Position numbers and translations under genes: made by a program. Under the pieces are notes generated by a model. It searched no databases and was not told where the DNA came from. It saw only the letters and a list, made by a program, of their open reading frames with translations. Source: an uncultured Mycoplasma sp. (GTDB lineage: Bacteria; Bacillota_I; Bacilli_A; Mycoplasmatales; Mycoplasmoidaceae). Taken from it: a stretch of DNA of 8,820 nucleotides. Of this stretch, positions 1-7,696 are shown one piece after another (the stretch's first letter is position 1; each line of letters starts with the position of its first letter). The stretch spans positions 1 through 8,820 of the forward strand of contig CAMWUV010000016.1 of assembly GCA_947177535.1 (NCBI GenBank), in the 5' to 3' direction.

Positions 1-807
1 ATTCATGCTGGTGAAATATATGCTATTGCTGGAGTTGAAGGAAATGGTCAATCTGACATTGCTAAATTTGTATCAGGTTTAAAAAAAGCTAATCCTAATT
101 CAATTTTATATATGGGAAATGAAATATATTTTGATACAAAAAATATTAATCATTTTTCAAAATCAAACAAAATAAAAATTAATTTGAATAAAAAAATAGA
201 TATTTCACACTGAAGTGTTAAACAAAGGATAAATGCAGGAATAAGTCATGTGCCAGAAGACAGGCATAAATACGGACTGGATTTAGAAACTAATGTCAGG
301 TTAAACACAGTTGAAAATATTATTACAAAAAAGCAAAAAATTACTGTTAATGATGATGTTGAAAAATATGTTTTTTGTCAATCATATAACTTCACTACTG
401 GTGGTTTTTTAACAGAATATAAAATTGCTGAATATGCTAATAAAATTATTAAAAAATATGATGTTAGAGGATCTGCTAATGGTACTGCTTTAGCTAAATC
501 ACTTTCTGGTGGTAATCAGCAAAAAGTTATTATTGGTAGAGAAATGGAAAAAAATCATAAGTTAATTGTTTTGGTTCAACCAACTAGAGGATTAGACATT
601 GGTGCAATAGAATTTATTCATTCTCAAATTATTAAAGAAAAAGAAAAGGGTAATGCAATTTTATTAATTTCTTATGAATTGGATGAAATTTTAGCATTAG
701 CAGATACAATTGCAGTTATTAGCAGAAATAAAATTATTGATTCTGGAGATAGAAAGAAAATGACTAGACAAAATATAGGTAACCTATTAGCAGGAGAAAG
801 GATGTAG
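1..807 (+). CDS. nupO: Nucleoside-type ABC importer ATP-binding subunit (C-terminal half, 5' end outside window)
   Basis: The frame is open from base 1 and ends at TAG 805-807, giving 268 residues that correspond to the second nucleotide-binding domain of a double-ATPase subunit of the NupO/YufO/RbsA type. Such a subunit energises import through two BPD_transp_2 permeases, and those are encoded immediately downstream. Visible in window numbering: a Walker-A-like GVEGNGQS (11-18) without the usual Lys, PEDRH (85-89), an ABC signature LSGGNQQK (168-175), and VQPTRGLD (192-199) where the Walker B Asp-Glu is replaced. Lysine-free Walker A and AQPTRGLD-like Walker B are typical of the degenerate second domain in this family, so they do not indicate decay. 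A Lys/Asn-rich stretch between residues about 40 and 75, just before the [12 protein letters not shown] region, is longer than in most relatives. One TGA (211-213) reads as Trp. The nucleoside substrate is inferred from the family; a sugar substrate is less likely. Confidence 0.93.
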
Positions 808-809
808 TT

Positions 810-2471
810 ATGAATAGTTTAAAAAAATTTTATTTTAATCATAGTACTAGTTTAGATAAACTTGTTTATCAAACAAAGCAAAAAACTACAAGAAGAAATA
901 TTTTGTCAGTTATTGCAGCAATTATTGTTGCTTTATTATTATCTTTTATTATCATTACAGCAACAGGAACTAGACCAGAAGCATTTTTTTATATGTTTAT
1001 AGCAGTTTTTGAGGATGCTCAATATTCACAAAATTTTGCAGTTCAAATGTGTACTTACATAGTAGCAGCATTAGCTTTCAGTTTTTGTATGAAAGTTGGT
1101 ATTTTTAATATTGGAATTTCAGGTCAGATGTTAGCTGGTGGTAGTTTAGCGTTTTTTGTAATATTAAGTTTACCAACCCAACAATTAGCAGGAGGATGAA
1201 TTATTACAATTATTCTTTCTATTTTGGGTGCAACTTTTGTTTCTTTGGTAACAGGATTGCTAAAAATTTATTGTAAAGTTAATGAAGTTGTAAGTGGAAT
1301 TCTATTGAACTGAATAATTTTATATATTGTTGGTGCGATTTTGATGCAAACACCAACGTTTTTGGATGATGTAGCACTTGGTAATGGTCAGTTTGTTTCA
1401 AAAACCTTAGACCCCTCATTTACTTTTACACAAGAAGGTCAATATTATGGATGGGGTTTTTCAATTGGAATTACTCTAATTTGTGTAATAGTTGTTTTAG
1501 TTTTATTAAAATATACAGTTTTTGGACATAAGTTAAAAACTGTAGGTCATAGTTTATCAGCATCTAAAAATTTTGGTTACAACAAAAATATGTTACAACT
1601 TTCATCTTTTCTAATTTCAGGAGTTTTAGCAGGAGTTTTAGCAGTAATAGTTTATACTGCTCAAATGTCACCTAAATTAACATTTCAATCTGAAGGTGGT
1701 ACTGCTTTGTCTTCAGTACCTTCACAAGGGTTTGATGGAATAGCAATTGGTTTAATTGCGTTAAATAATCCAATAGGAATTGTTTTGGTTTCATTTGTAT
1801 TTACTTTTCCTGATGCAGGTTCAGGTCCTGCTGGTTTGGCAACAAACACAATTCAATTAATTATGGGAATTATTATGTATATTGTTGCAATTTATACATT
1901 ATTAATTTATTTCAAACCATGAAGATGAATTATGAGTGCTAAACTTGGTAAGTGCAATAAAACAACATATATGGATTTTGAAAATAATATTTTTGAAATA
2001 TCTGAAAATTACACATTTTCAATTAGTAAACTTTATAAAGAAAAAGAACAAATCTTTTTATCAAATCAGATTAACGAAGGTAATTCTTGAATTAAAAAAG
2101 TAACTTTAACAGCTTATTTTAAAATGATTTGATTATTTAAAAGAATGTTTGATGCTAGTATCAAACTTGATAAAAAAGAAAAAAAATTCGAGTATTTAGA
2201 AGCAAGAAAAGAAATTTTAAAAGATTTTAAAAAAGGTTGTGTTTTGAATATAATTGATTTTTATCAAAATTTTGATTCTTTAAATCTAAACAAATTACAA
2301 CATTTTTGATTTTTACATGAATGAAATAAATTAAAAAAGAAAATAGTTCTATGAGCCACTGAAGCAGATTTTAATGCAACTCAGTTAGAAGCTGTTTCAA
2401 AAAAAGTTATTAACATAGATTCATTAATGAATGATAATAGAAAAAATAATTTAGCAACAGGAGGTAATTAG
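810..2471 (+). CDS. nupP: Nucleoside-type ABC importer permease 1 with a long hydrophilic C-terminal extension
   Basis: A 553-residue protein (table 4) with TGA=Trp at 1197, 1311, 1920, 1926 and several later positions. The start ATG 810 has AAAGGA at 797-802 and lies 2 bases after the ATPase stop, so the two are translationally coupled. Residues 1 to about 370 are a BPD_transp_2 permease: a first membrane helix at roughly 30-52, the hallmark FNIGISGQMLAGG, and later SQGFDGIAIGLIALNNPIGI. These match the YufP/NupP type of nucleoside permease. After the last helix and a KPWRW boundary (about 369-373) come roughly 180 hydrophilic residues rich in Lys, Asn and Trp with no membrane segment; typical relatives end close to the last helix. 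I do not recognise this domain. It is in the same open frame, and no good ribosome site precedes the internal ATG at 1932, so fusion is favoured over a separate gene. The tail is probably cytoplasmic. Confidence 0.92.
2460..2464 (+). promoter_or_regulatory. Strong Shine-Dalgarno for permease 2
   Basis: GGAGG lies inside the last codons of permease 1 and 8 bases before ATG 2473. It is the best ribosome site in the window and fixes the start of permease 2 upstream of the later in-frame ATG at 2521, which would remove the first membrane helix. It implies coupled translation of the two permeases. Confidence 0.75.
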
Positions 2472-2472
2472 T

Positions 2473-3411
2473 ATGGATCTAAGTCATCTTACAAGTTGAT
2501 TATTAATTGCCCCAGCTGTTATGTTAGCTGCTTTAAGTGGATATTTATCAGAAAGAGTTGGAATTGTTAATATAGCAATTAATGGAATGATGATTTTTGG
2601 GGCATTGTTCTTTATGATTTTCTCAAATGTATTTTTTAGTGCGATGGGTGAAGACCCTGCTAATTTTTCATTTGAAATGACCTTTTTATTATCAATGCTA
2701 ATTTCATCAGCACTGGGAATTGGTGTTGGTGCACTCTTTGGTTTTGCTGTCATTAAATTGAAATGTGATCATGTTATTGGTGGTACAGGAATTAATTTAT
2801 TAGCACCAGGGATTGGACTATTAATAAGCGACAACGTTTCTAATATTTTTAATGAATCTTCTTTAAAAAGTCAGTATCAATATACAGCAATTCAAAGTAA
2901 TTCATTATTTCATCCTGAAGCACTTATTTGTTTTCTAATTGCAATTGTAATCATAATAGGTATCTTTGTATTTATGAAATTTTCAAAATTTGGTTTAAGA
3001 TACAGATCAATTGGAGAAAATCCAAATGCTGCTGATGCGCAAGGAATTAATGTTAATCGTTATAAATGAGCTGGAATTTTAATTGTTGGTGCAATAGCGT
3101 CTTTTGCAGGTTGCTTATTTGCATACAATACATCAACTAGTTCATTCACAGGTGATGTTAATGGTTTAGGTTATATAGCTTTAGGAATTTTAATAATTAG
3201 TTCTTGAAAAATTACACCTGTAGTAATTATTAGTGGATTATTTGCACTACTTTATGTATATGTTCAAAATGTATTGGGTGTAAGTTTAGCAGATGGATAT
3301 TTATTAAAAACAATTCCTTTTATTTGTGCACTTGTTGTGATGGTTATTTTTGGAAGGTTTTCACTTGGACCAAAAAGTGCTGGAAAACATTTCAACAAAT
3401 CAGAACGTTAA
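2473..3411 (+). CDS. nupQ: Nucleoside-type ABC importer permease 2
   Basis: A 312-residue, strongly hydrophobic BPD_transp_2 permease of the YufQ/NupQ type. It would pair with permease 1 in the membrane to form the translocation path. Family hallmarks are the N-terminal SGYLSERVGIVNIAINGMM segment, HVIGGTGINLLAPGI, and the cytoplasmic loop LRYRSIGENPNAADAQGINV, which is nearly diagnostic. Next comes GLGYIALGILI. Length is normal for the family. The gene starts one base after the stop of permease 1 with a strong GGAGG. TGA codons at 2506, 3067 and 3205 read as Trp. It is the last gene of the importer unit, which is closed by the hairpin just after the stop. The substrate (nucleosides or bases) is inferred from family and synteny. 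Confidence 0.94.
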
Positions 3412-3412
3412 A

Positions 3413-3448
3413 AAAAATAAAAAAAGGTTGGTACCTTTTTTTATTTTT
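3413..3448 (+). terminator. Rho-independent-type terminator after the importer genes
   Basis: A perfect inverted repeat of 16 bp per arm (3413-3428 and 3433-3448) with a 4-base TGGT loop. The arms are A-rich then GGT, and ACC then T-rich, so the right arm supplies the U-run. It begins 2 bases after the permease 2 stop. The symmetry means it could also stop transcription from the other strand, although no convergent gene is seen here. Confidence 0.85.
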
Positions 3449-3471
3449 ATATATTCACCTTTTTTAAAATT

Positions 3472-3494
3472 AATAATCTATTGATTAGATTATT
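3472..3494. repeat. 9-bp inverted repeat upstream of the PurA-like gene
   Basis: AATAATCTA (3472-3480) and TAGATTATT (3486-3494) flank a 5-base TTGAT. The loop and first base of the right arm form a possible -35 hexamer TTGATT (3481-3486). It could be an operator or a small hairpin. In DNA this AT-rich a chance repeat is possible. Confidence 0.4.
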
Positions 3495-3508
3495 TGTAAA
3501 ATTATTAT
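3481..3508 (+). promoter_or_regulatory. Possible promoter of the PurA-like/HPRT-like unit
   Basis: TTGATT (3481-3486) is followed after 16 bases by TATTAT (3503-3508). It lies downstream of the importer terminator and about 35 bases before ATG 3543, which suits an independent transcription unit. Promoter calls in such AT-rich DNA are weak. A TAATAC at 3512-3517 is an alternative -10. Confidence 0.35.
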
Positions 3509-3542
3509 TGTTAATACCTTTTTTAAGTAAGGAATTCTAATT

Positions 3543-5015
3543 ATGAGTGAAAATCTATTATTAGTTGTTGGTTCTCAATTTTGTGAAGAAAAAAAAGATA
3601 AGTTTATAGATCTTTTAACTAATCAATATGATTATGTTGTTAGATATCAAGGTTTTGGTAATGCAAATCGTTTAGTTATTTCAAATAATAAACTATTTAA
3701 ATTAAATTTGATTCCATCTGCTATTTTTAATCCTAGAAATAGAGTTGTAATATCTCAAGGTTCTCAATTTTGTGAAGAAAAAAAAGATAAGTTTATAGAT
3801 CTTTTAACTAATCAATATGATTATGTTGTTAGATATCAAGGTTTTGGTAATGCAAATCGTTTAGTTATTTCAAATAATAAACTATTTAAATTAAATTTGA
3901 TTCCATCTGCTATTTTTAATCCTAGAAATAGAGTTGTAATATCTCAAGGTGTATTTTTAAATTTGAATGTTTTGCTTGATGAACTAAATTATTTAACTAA
4001 TAATCAAGTTTTAACTAACAATTTGTATATCTCAGATAAATGTCATTTAATTTTTAATTTCCATATCGAAATGGATAAACTTTTAGGTGAATTAAATGAT
4101 GATATTAAAGATGAATTTATTTATAAAGGTTCAAGTTCTTGTAGTTCTGATAAAGCTTTAAAATTAGGAATTAGAATTTGTGATTTGTTTGACTTTAATT
4201 CTTTGTTACAAAAATTACAAAAAAATTTACAATTTAAAAATATTTTGCTTGTGAAATATGGAAAACAAATCTTTAATCCTTACACTGTTGCAAAACAATA
4301 TTTTGAATTAGGACAAAAAATAAAACCTTTTGTAATTAACACTTCTGCTTTATTGAATTATGCATATGAAAGAAAAAATAAAATTCTTTTTGAAGCAGAT
4401 GATAGCATAATGTTAGATGTTGATTATGGAAACTATCCTAACATCACTGCTAACAATGTGATGGCATCACTTGCTTCAGGAACAGGGATAGCAATTAATA
4501 AATTTAAAAGAATTTTAGGTGTTGTTAAAGCCTACTCTGTAAAAGAAGATAATTCTTATTTTATTACTGAAATTGAAAATCAAGGTTTTTTGTCTCTGAT
4601 AAGAGAAAAACGAAAAGAGCATAATTCATCTGATAATAAGCTAACTAAAAAAATTGGATGATTGGATTTATTTTTATTAAAATATGTAGTTTCAGTTAGT
4701 GGTTTAACAGAATTAGCTATTACTTCGATTGAAGAATTGTCTAGTGTTATTAAATTAAAAGTTTGTGTAGGATATTCGAAAAATGGAAAAATATTAAATT
4801 ACATGCCTTCATCAATTGAAGAATTAAAAAAATGTGAACCAATTTATCAAGAATTAGAAGGTTGAAATCAAGATGTTTCAAACATTAGAAATTATGATGA
4901 TTTACCAGATAATTTGAAAAATTATATTATTTACATTGAGTCTTTTTTAAAAGTTAAAGTGAGATTTATTTCAGTTGGTTCACACCAGAATCAAACTATT
5001 ATTAAAAATAACTAA
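3543..5015 (+). CDS. purA-like: Adenylosuccinate synthetase (PurA) homologue with eroded active site and internal 63-residue duplication; probable pseudoenzyme
   Basis: A 490-residue protein (TGA=Trp at 4659 and 4863) starting at ATG 3543 with AAGGA at 3529-3533. Removing one copy of the internal repeat leaves 427 residues, the usual PurA length. PurA landmarks run in order: VVRYQG, ISDKCHLIFNFHIEMDKL, LGIRICDL, LDVDYGNYPNITANN, RILGVVKAYSV, IGWLDLFLLKYVV, SGLTELAI, KLKVCVGY and RFISVGS. PurA normally makes adenylosuccinate from IMP, GTP and aspartate, but the working residues are replaced. GDEGKGK becomes CEEKKDK (14-20), so catalytic Asp is Glu. GGxNAGHT becomes GFGNANRL, so catalytic His is Arg43. 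The IMP-loop TTGxGIGPAY becomes GSSSCSS (196-202). EGAQG becomes EADDS (284-288), TTGRPRR is missing before Trp373, and the guanine-binding TKLD becomes TSIE (394-397). The scaffold is kept and the chemistry is probably lost. It is followed 21 bases later by the HPRT homologue. Confidence 0.88.
3570..3947 (+). repeat. Exact in-frame tandem duplication, 2 x 189 bp, inside the PurA-like gene
   Basis: Copy 1 is 3570-3758 and copy 2 is 3759-3947, with no base difference seen by eye. Each copy encodes 63 residues (10-72 and 73-135) running from the P-loop-equivalent segment GSQFCEE to NRVVISQ. Identity continues 3 bases (GGT) past copy 2, so the event could have used a 3-base microhomology. Because 189 is a multiple of 3, the frame is kept. 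Absence of divergence means a very recent event or an assembly error. Confidence 0.95.
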
Positions 5016-5036
5016 AATCAGTCAGGAAAAGTTTAA

Positions 5037-5612
5037 ATGTTTAGAAATTATTTTGTAAAAATTATTTATCCATATGAAGATATTGTTAGTTTAATTCAAA
5101 AAGTCTCAGATAGAATCAATGCTTATTACAAGAGTTTTGGTGGTGAAGAAATTGTTGTTATTGCAGTACTTGAAGGTGGTATAGTTTTTTCTGGCCATTT
5201 ATTATTAAACTTAGATTTTAATTTGTTTTTTAAAAGTTTAAAAGTTATTAATACAGATCCAAATAATTTAGAAAAAAAAGAAAATTTAAAAGTTATTGCA
5301 AACATTAAAAATGAAGAAATTAAAGAAAAAAGGATTTTAATTTTAGATACTTTAATAGATACTGGATTAACACTTGAATGTGTTTGTAATTTTATTAAAG
5401 AATTTAAACCTAAAGAAATTAAAATTTGCACTCTTTTTAAAAAGGAGAAAAACAAAGATAAAGATTCATCAAATCCACCAAAAAATTTAGTTGAACCTGA
5501 TTGATTTGGTGCATTAATACCAAATCAATGAGTTGCAGGTTTTGGATTAGATAGTAGAAATAAGTATCGAAACATAAAACATTTAGGTGTTGTTAGAATT
5601 GAAAAAAGATAA
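5037..5612 (+). CDS. hpt-like: Hypoxanthine phosphoribosyltransferase (HPRT) homologue with altered catalytic motifs
   Basis: A 191-residue protein, close to the usual HPRT length of about 180, with TGA=Trp in the D-W-F-G and N-Q-W-V segments. ATG 5037 is preceded by AGGA near 5024. The order matches type I phosphoribosyltransferases of the HPRT kind: IAVLEGGIVFSGHLL (42-56), KRILILDTLIDTGLTL (98-113), IKICTLFKK, PDWFGALIPNQWVAGFGLD, and KYRNIKHLGVV. HPRT converts hypoxanthine or guanine plus PRPP to IMP or GMP. Key sites differ: the pyrophosphate-loop LKGG is LEGG (45-48), the PRPP motif V-E-D-x-x-DTG is L-D-T-x-x-DTG (103-110), the flexible-loop SYG is not seen (about 67-80), and LLDKP is LFKKE. 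The DTG core and C-terminal GLD...YRN are kept. Some binding of nucleotide or PRPP may remain, but normal activity is doubtful. It is probably co-transcribed with the PurA homologue. Confidence 0.85.
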
Positions 5613-5655
5613 AATTTTTTAATTTTCTTTATTCAAAAAAGTATTTTTTATGTAA

Positions 5656-5692
5656 TTTAAAAGTTTTTAATATGCTTTTTAAAACTTTTAAA
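5656..5692. repeat. 12-bp inverted repeat between the HPRT-like and AAA+ genes
   Basis: TTTAAAAGTTTT (5656-5667) and AAAACTTTTAAA (5681-5692) are perfect complements around a 13-base loop. No U-run follows the right arm directly, so it is not a classic terminator, although T-rich DNA follows about 10 bases later. It may be a weak terminator or an operator for the gene at 5742. The rest of 5613-5741 shows only AT-rich DNA and a possible -10-like TAAAAT at 5694-5699. Confidence 0.4.
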
Positions 5693-5741
5693 GTAAAATT
5701 ATTTTAAGTTTTTTGATTTTTTAATAATTAGAAGTGAAAAT

Positions 5742-6746
5742 ATGAGTTTATTTAGTACAAAAAAACAAATTAGAGAAGAAGTTTCAAAATTGATGGATGA
5801 AAAATTGTTGGATGTATCAAGAGATATTATCCAACACCTTGAAAGAGGTGTAACATCAAAAGAACTTAGAATGACACTAGATTCAATGGATATTAAAAAC
5901 ATTGAACTAAAAGACACAAAAAGACAACATTTTTTATTTGAAACAGTTTTAAAATTAGTTGCTAAAAATTTTAATGTTTATTTATATTCAGTTCCAGGTG
6001 CTGGAAAAACATATATGGCTCAAGAAATTGCTAAAACATTAAAGTTAGATTTTTATTTTAGTGGAGCAGTTTTAGAACCATATAAATTAGTTGGTTATAA
6101 AAGTGCAAAGGGTGATTATATAGAAACTGATTTTTACCGTTGTTTTAAAAATGGTGGTTTATTTTTATTTGATGAAATGGATGCTTCTAACCCTGAAGCT
6201 TTAATTACTATTAATGCAGCTTTAGCAAATGGATTTTTAGATTTTCCTATTGGAAGAGTAGTTGCACATGAAAGATTTAGATTAATTGGTGCTGGTAACA
6301 CTAATGGGATTGATATTGGAAATGGTTATACTGCTAGACAGCAATTAGATATTGCAACATTAGATCGTTTTATTTTTTTAGAAATGCCATATGATGAAAA
6401 ACTTGAAGAAAGATTTGCTAGAGGTTTTGCTTTTGGAAAACAATATTTGGATAGATTTTTAGCTGCTAGAAAAATAGTAGTATCTGAAAAATTACCTTTA
6501 ATTTGTTCTACAAGATCTTTAATTTTAGGATTGAGACTTATTTCAATTGGTCATTCATGAAAAGAAGCTTTTGAGATGACGATCTTAAAAACTGCTTTAC
6601 CAAAAATAAAAGAAAGAGTTTATTCACTGATTGAAGGGTATATGAAAAGTGGAACTTCTCCAGTAATTATTAAAAAAGAGTCAGAAGTAATTAAAGAGGT
6701 AACTAAAAATAAAAAAAATATTAGTAAGCCTTCTGTTGAAAAATAA
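5742..6746 (+). CDS. MoxR/CbbQ-type AAA+ ATPase
   Basis: A 334-residue AAA+ ATPase of the AAA_5 (MoxR/CbbQ/NorQ/CobS-like) group, with one TGA=Trp at 6558. These ATPases are ring-forming chaperones that remodel or activate a target, usually with a von Willebrand A partner. Visible elements: an N-terminal helical region (1-60, predicted from composition), Walker A SVPGAGKT (83-90, first Gly replaced by Ser), Walker B LFLFDE (140-145) followed by MDASNPEALITINAAL, sensor 1 GAGNTNG (183-189), arginine finger in LDRF (207-210), and a sensor-2-like STRSLILGL (256-264). All catalytic residues appear intact, unlike the preceding genes. The DASNPEALITINAALANG segment is characteristic of this group. 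The Lys-rich C-terminal tail is unremarkable. Start ATG 5742 has a weak AGAAG-type ribosome site. The next gene follows after 23 bases, so the two are probably one operon. The target is unknown. Confidence 0.9.
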
Positions 6747-6769
6747 TAATAATTTTTTTAGGGAAATTT

Positions 6770-7624
6770 ATGGCTAAAGTTAATAGGAAGAAAAAAAATG
6801 ATGAATTAATTAAATCAAGAGTTATTACAATCAAAATTAGTGAAAAAATTGTTGTTTATATAGATGAATGATATCTTGAAGAACTTGTAGATATTATTAA
6901 GCAATATCCAGGAAAAAAATATTTTGAATTAATTGATAAAATGATTGTTAATTCTAAAAGAAAAAAACCATCTTTTCCACAATTAAATTTAGCATCTCAC
7001 AGAATTATTGATAAAAAAAGTAATTTTTTTGAATTTCCAAGTATTGAAGAATATATTAATGAGACTTGACTTAATTCTGAAAAAATAAGTTTATTAAAAG
7101 TTAATAGCAATAAAAAAATGTATGTTAAGTATAGCACAGTTGGTAGTGTTCCCCATATTCCAAGCTATTTAAATAATTTAAGTCCTAATAATATGCTTAC
7201 ATTTCAAAAGGAAAAATCAGTTATTTTTAAAAAAGCTACTATTCTAGTTAATGTAAGTGGAAATATGAATTGAAAAGATTATCGAAAAATTATTAGAGAC
7301 TATTTTAAAGCATATGATTTTGAAAGTTTATCTTTAGGAAATATTTCAAAAACAACTGAAAACAAAATTGACTATTATAGAATTTCGATTGTTAAGATTA
7401 GAAATGGTGTTAATGTAAATGGTCAAGGGTTAATGTTCGAAAGTGCTGATTTTTTAAGAAGAATGATGTTTATGATTTATGAAATTGATCCAACAAATCA
7501 GTACTGAAACGCATATGGTAATACTGTTTATAATAAAGATATTCAGTTTTTAAAAGAGTATGAACCATACTTTGGAACAATTTTAGAAAGATATTTAAAC
7601 CCTTCTTTAATTCTAGTAGAGTAA
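6770..7624 (+). CDS. Unknown protein paired with the AAA+ ATPase; possible degenerate VWA (MIDAS-like) domain
   Basis: A 284-residue protein with AGGGA at 6760-6764 before ATG 6770; four TGA codons (in the DEWYLEE, NETWLNS, NMNWKDY and NQYWNAY segments) read as Trp. I do not recognise the family by sequence. The first 70 residues are Lys-rich and soluble, and there is no signal peptide or membrane helix. At 157-166 the segment ATILVNVSGN followed by Met resembles the start of a von Willebrand A domain, where ILVDVSGSM would carry the metal-binding DxSxS; here Asp and the second Ser are Asn, so metal binding would be weakened or absent. Its place directly behind a MoxR/CbbQ ATPase is where VWA partners are usually encoded, and this is the main support for the idea. 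Function beyond 'likely ATPase partner' is not supported. Confidence 0.85.
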
Positions 7625-7643
7625 AAAAATGTTTAAATTTATT

Positions 7644-7664
7644 AAAAAAACTATTTATTTTTTT
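7644..7664 (+). terminator. Possible weak AT-only hairpin terminator after the AAA+ operon
   Basis: Seven A (7644-7650), a 7-base loop CTATTTA and seven T (7658-7664) can pair about 20 bases after the stop at 7622-7624. There is no GC in the stem, so it would be weak. Further A/T runs follow up to 7683. Confidence 0.25.
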
Positions 7665-7696
7665 AAAAAAAATGTATTTTTTTAGCTCTGCCTCTT

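Noticed and set aside
1341..1922. A separate permease gene starting at 1341
   Set aside because: It is a fragment of permease 1 created by reading UGA as stop; the frame is open from 810 to 2471 with UGA as Trp.
2484..2753. Minus-strand reading frame inside permease 2
   Set aside because: It lies wholly opposite a well-supported permease, has no recognisable domain or ribosome site, and is a shadow.
3412..3542. Purine riboswitch before the PurA-like gene
   Set aside because: The conserved purine-aptamer loops and three-stem layout are not visible; only a terminator hairpin and a small inverted repeat are present.
3570..3947. CRISPR or mobile-element repeat
   Set aside because: There are only two directly abutting copies inside one coding frame, with no spacers, terminal inverted repeats or transposase, so it is a simple tandem duplication.
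4662..4865. A separate small gene after the TGA at 4659-4661
   Set aside because: It is in the same frame and continues the PurA homology (GWLD, GLTELAI, KVCVGY). The TGA encodes the conserved Trp, so it is one gene to 5015.
5126..5455. Minus-strand reading frame opposite the HPRT-like gene
   Set aside because: Shadow of the HPRT-like coding frame with Ser/Phe/Lys-biased composition and no motif.
5699..5917. Minus-strand reading frame over the start of the AAA+ gene
   Set aside because: No ribosome site or recognisable family; it overlaps the supported ATPase start.
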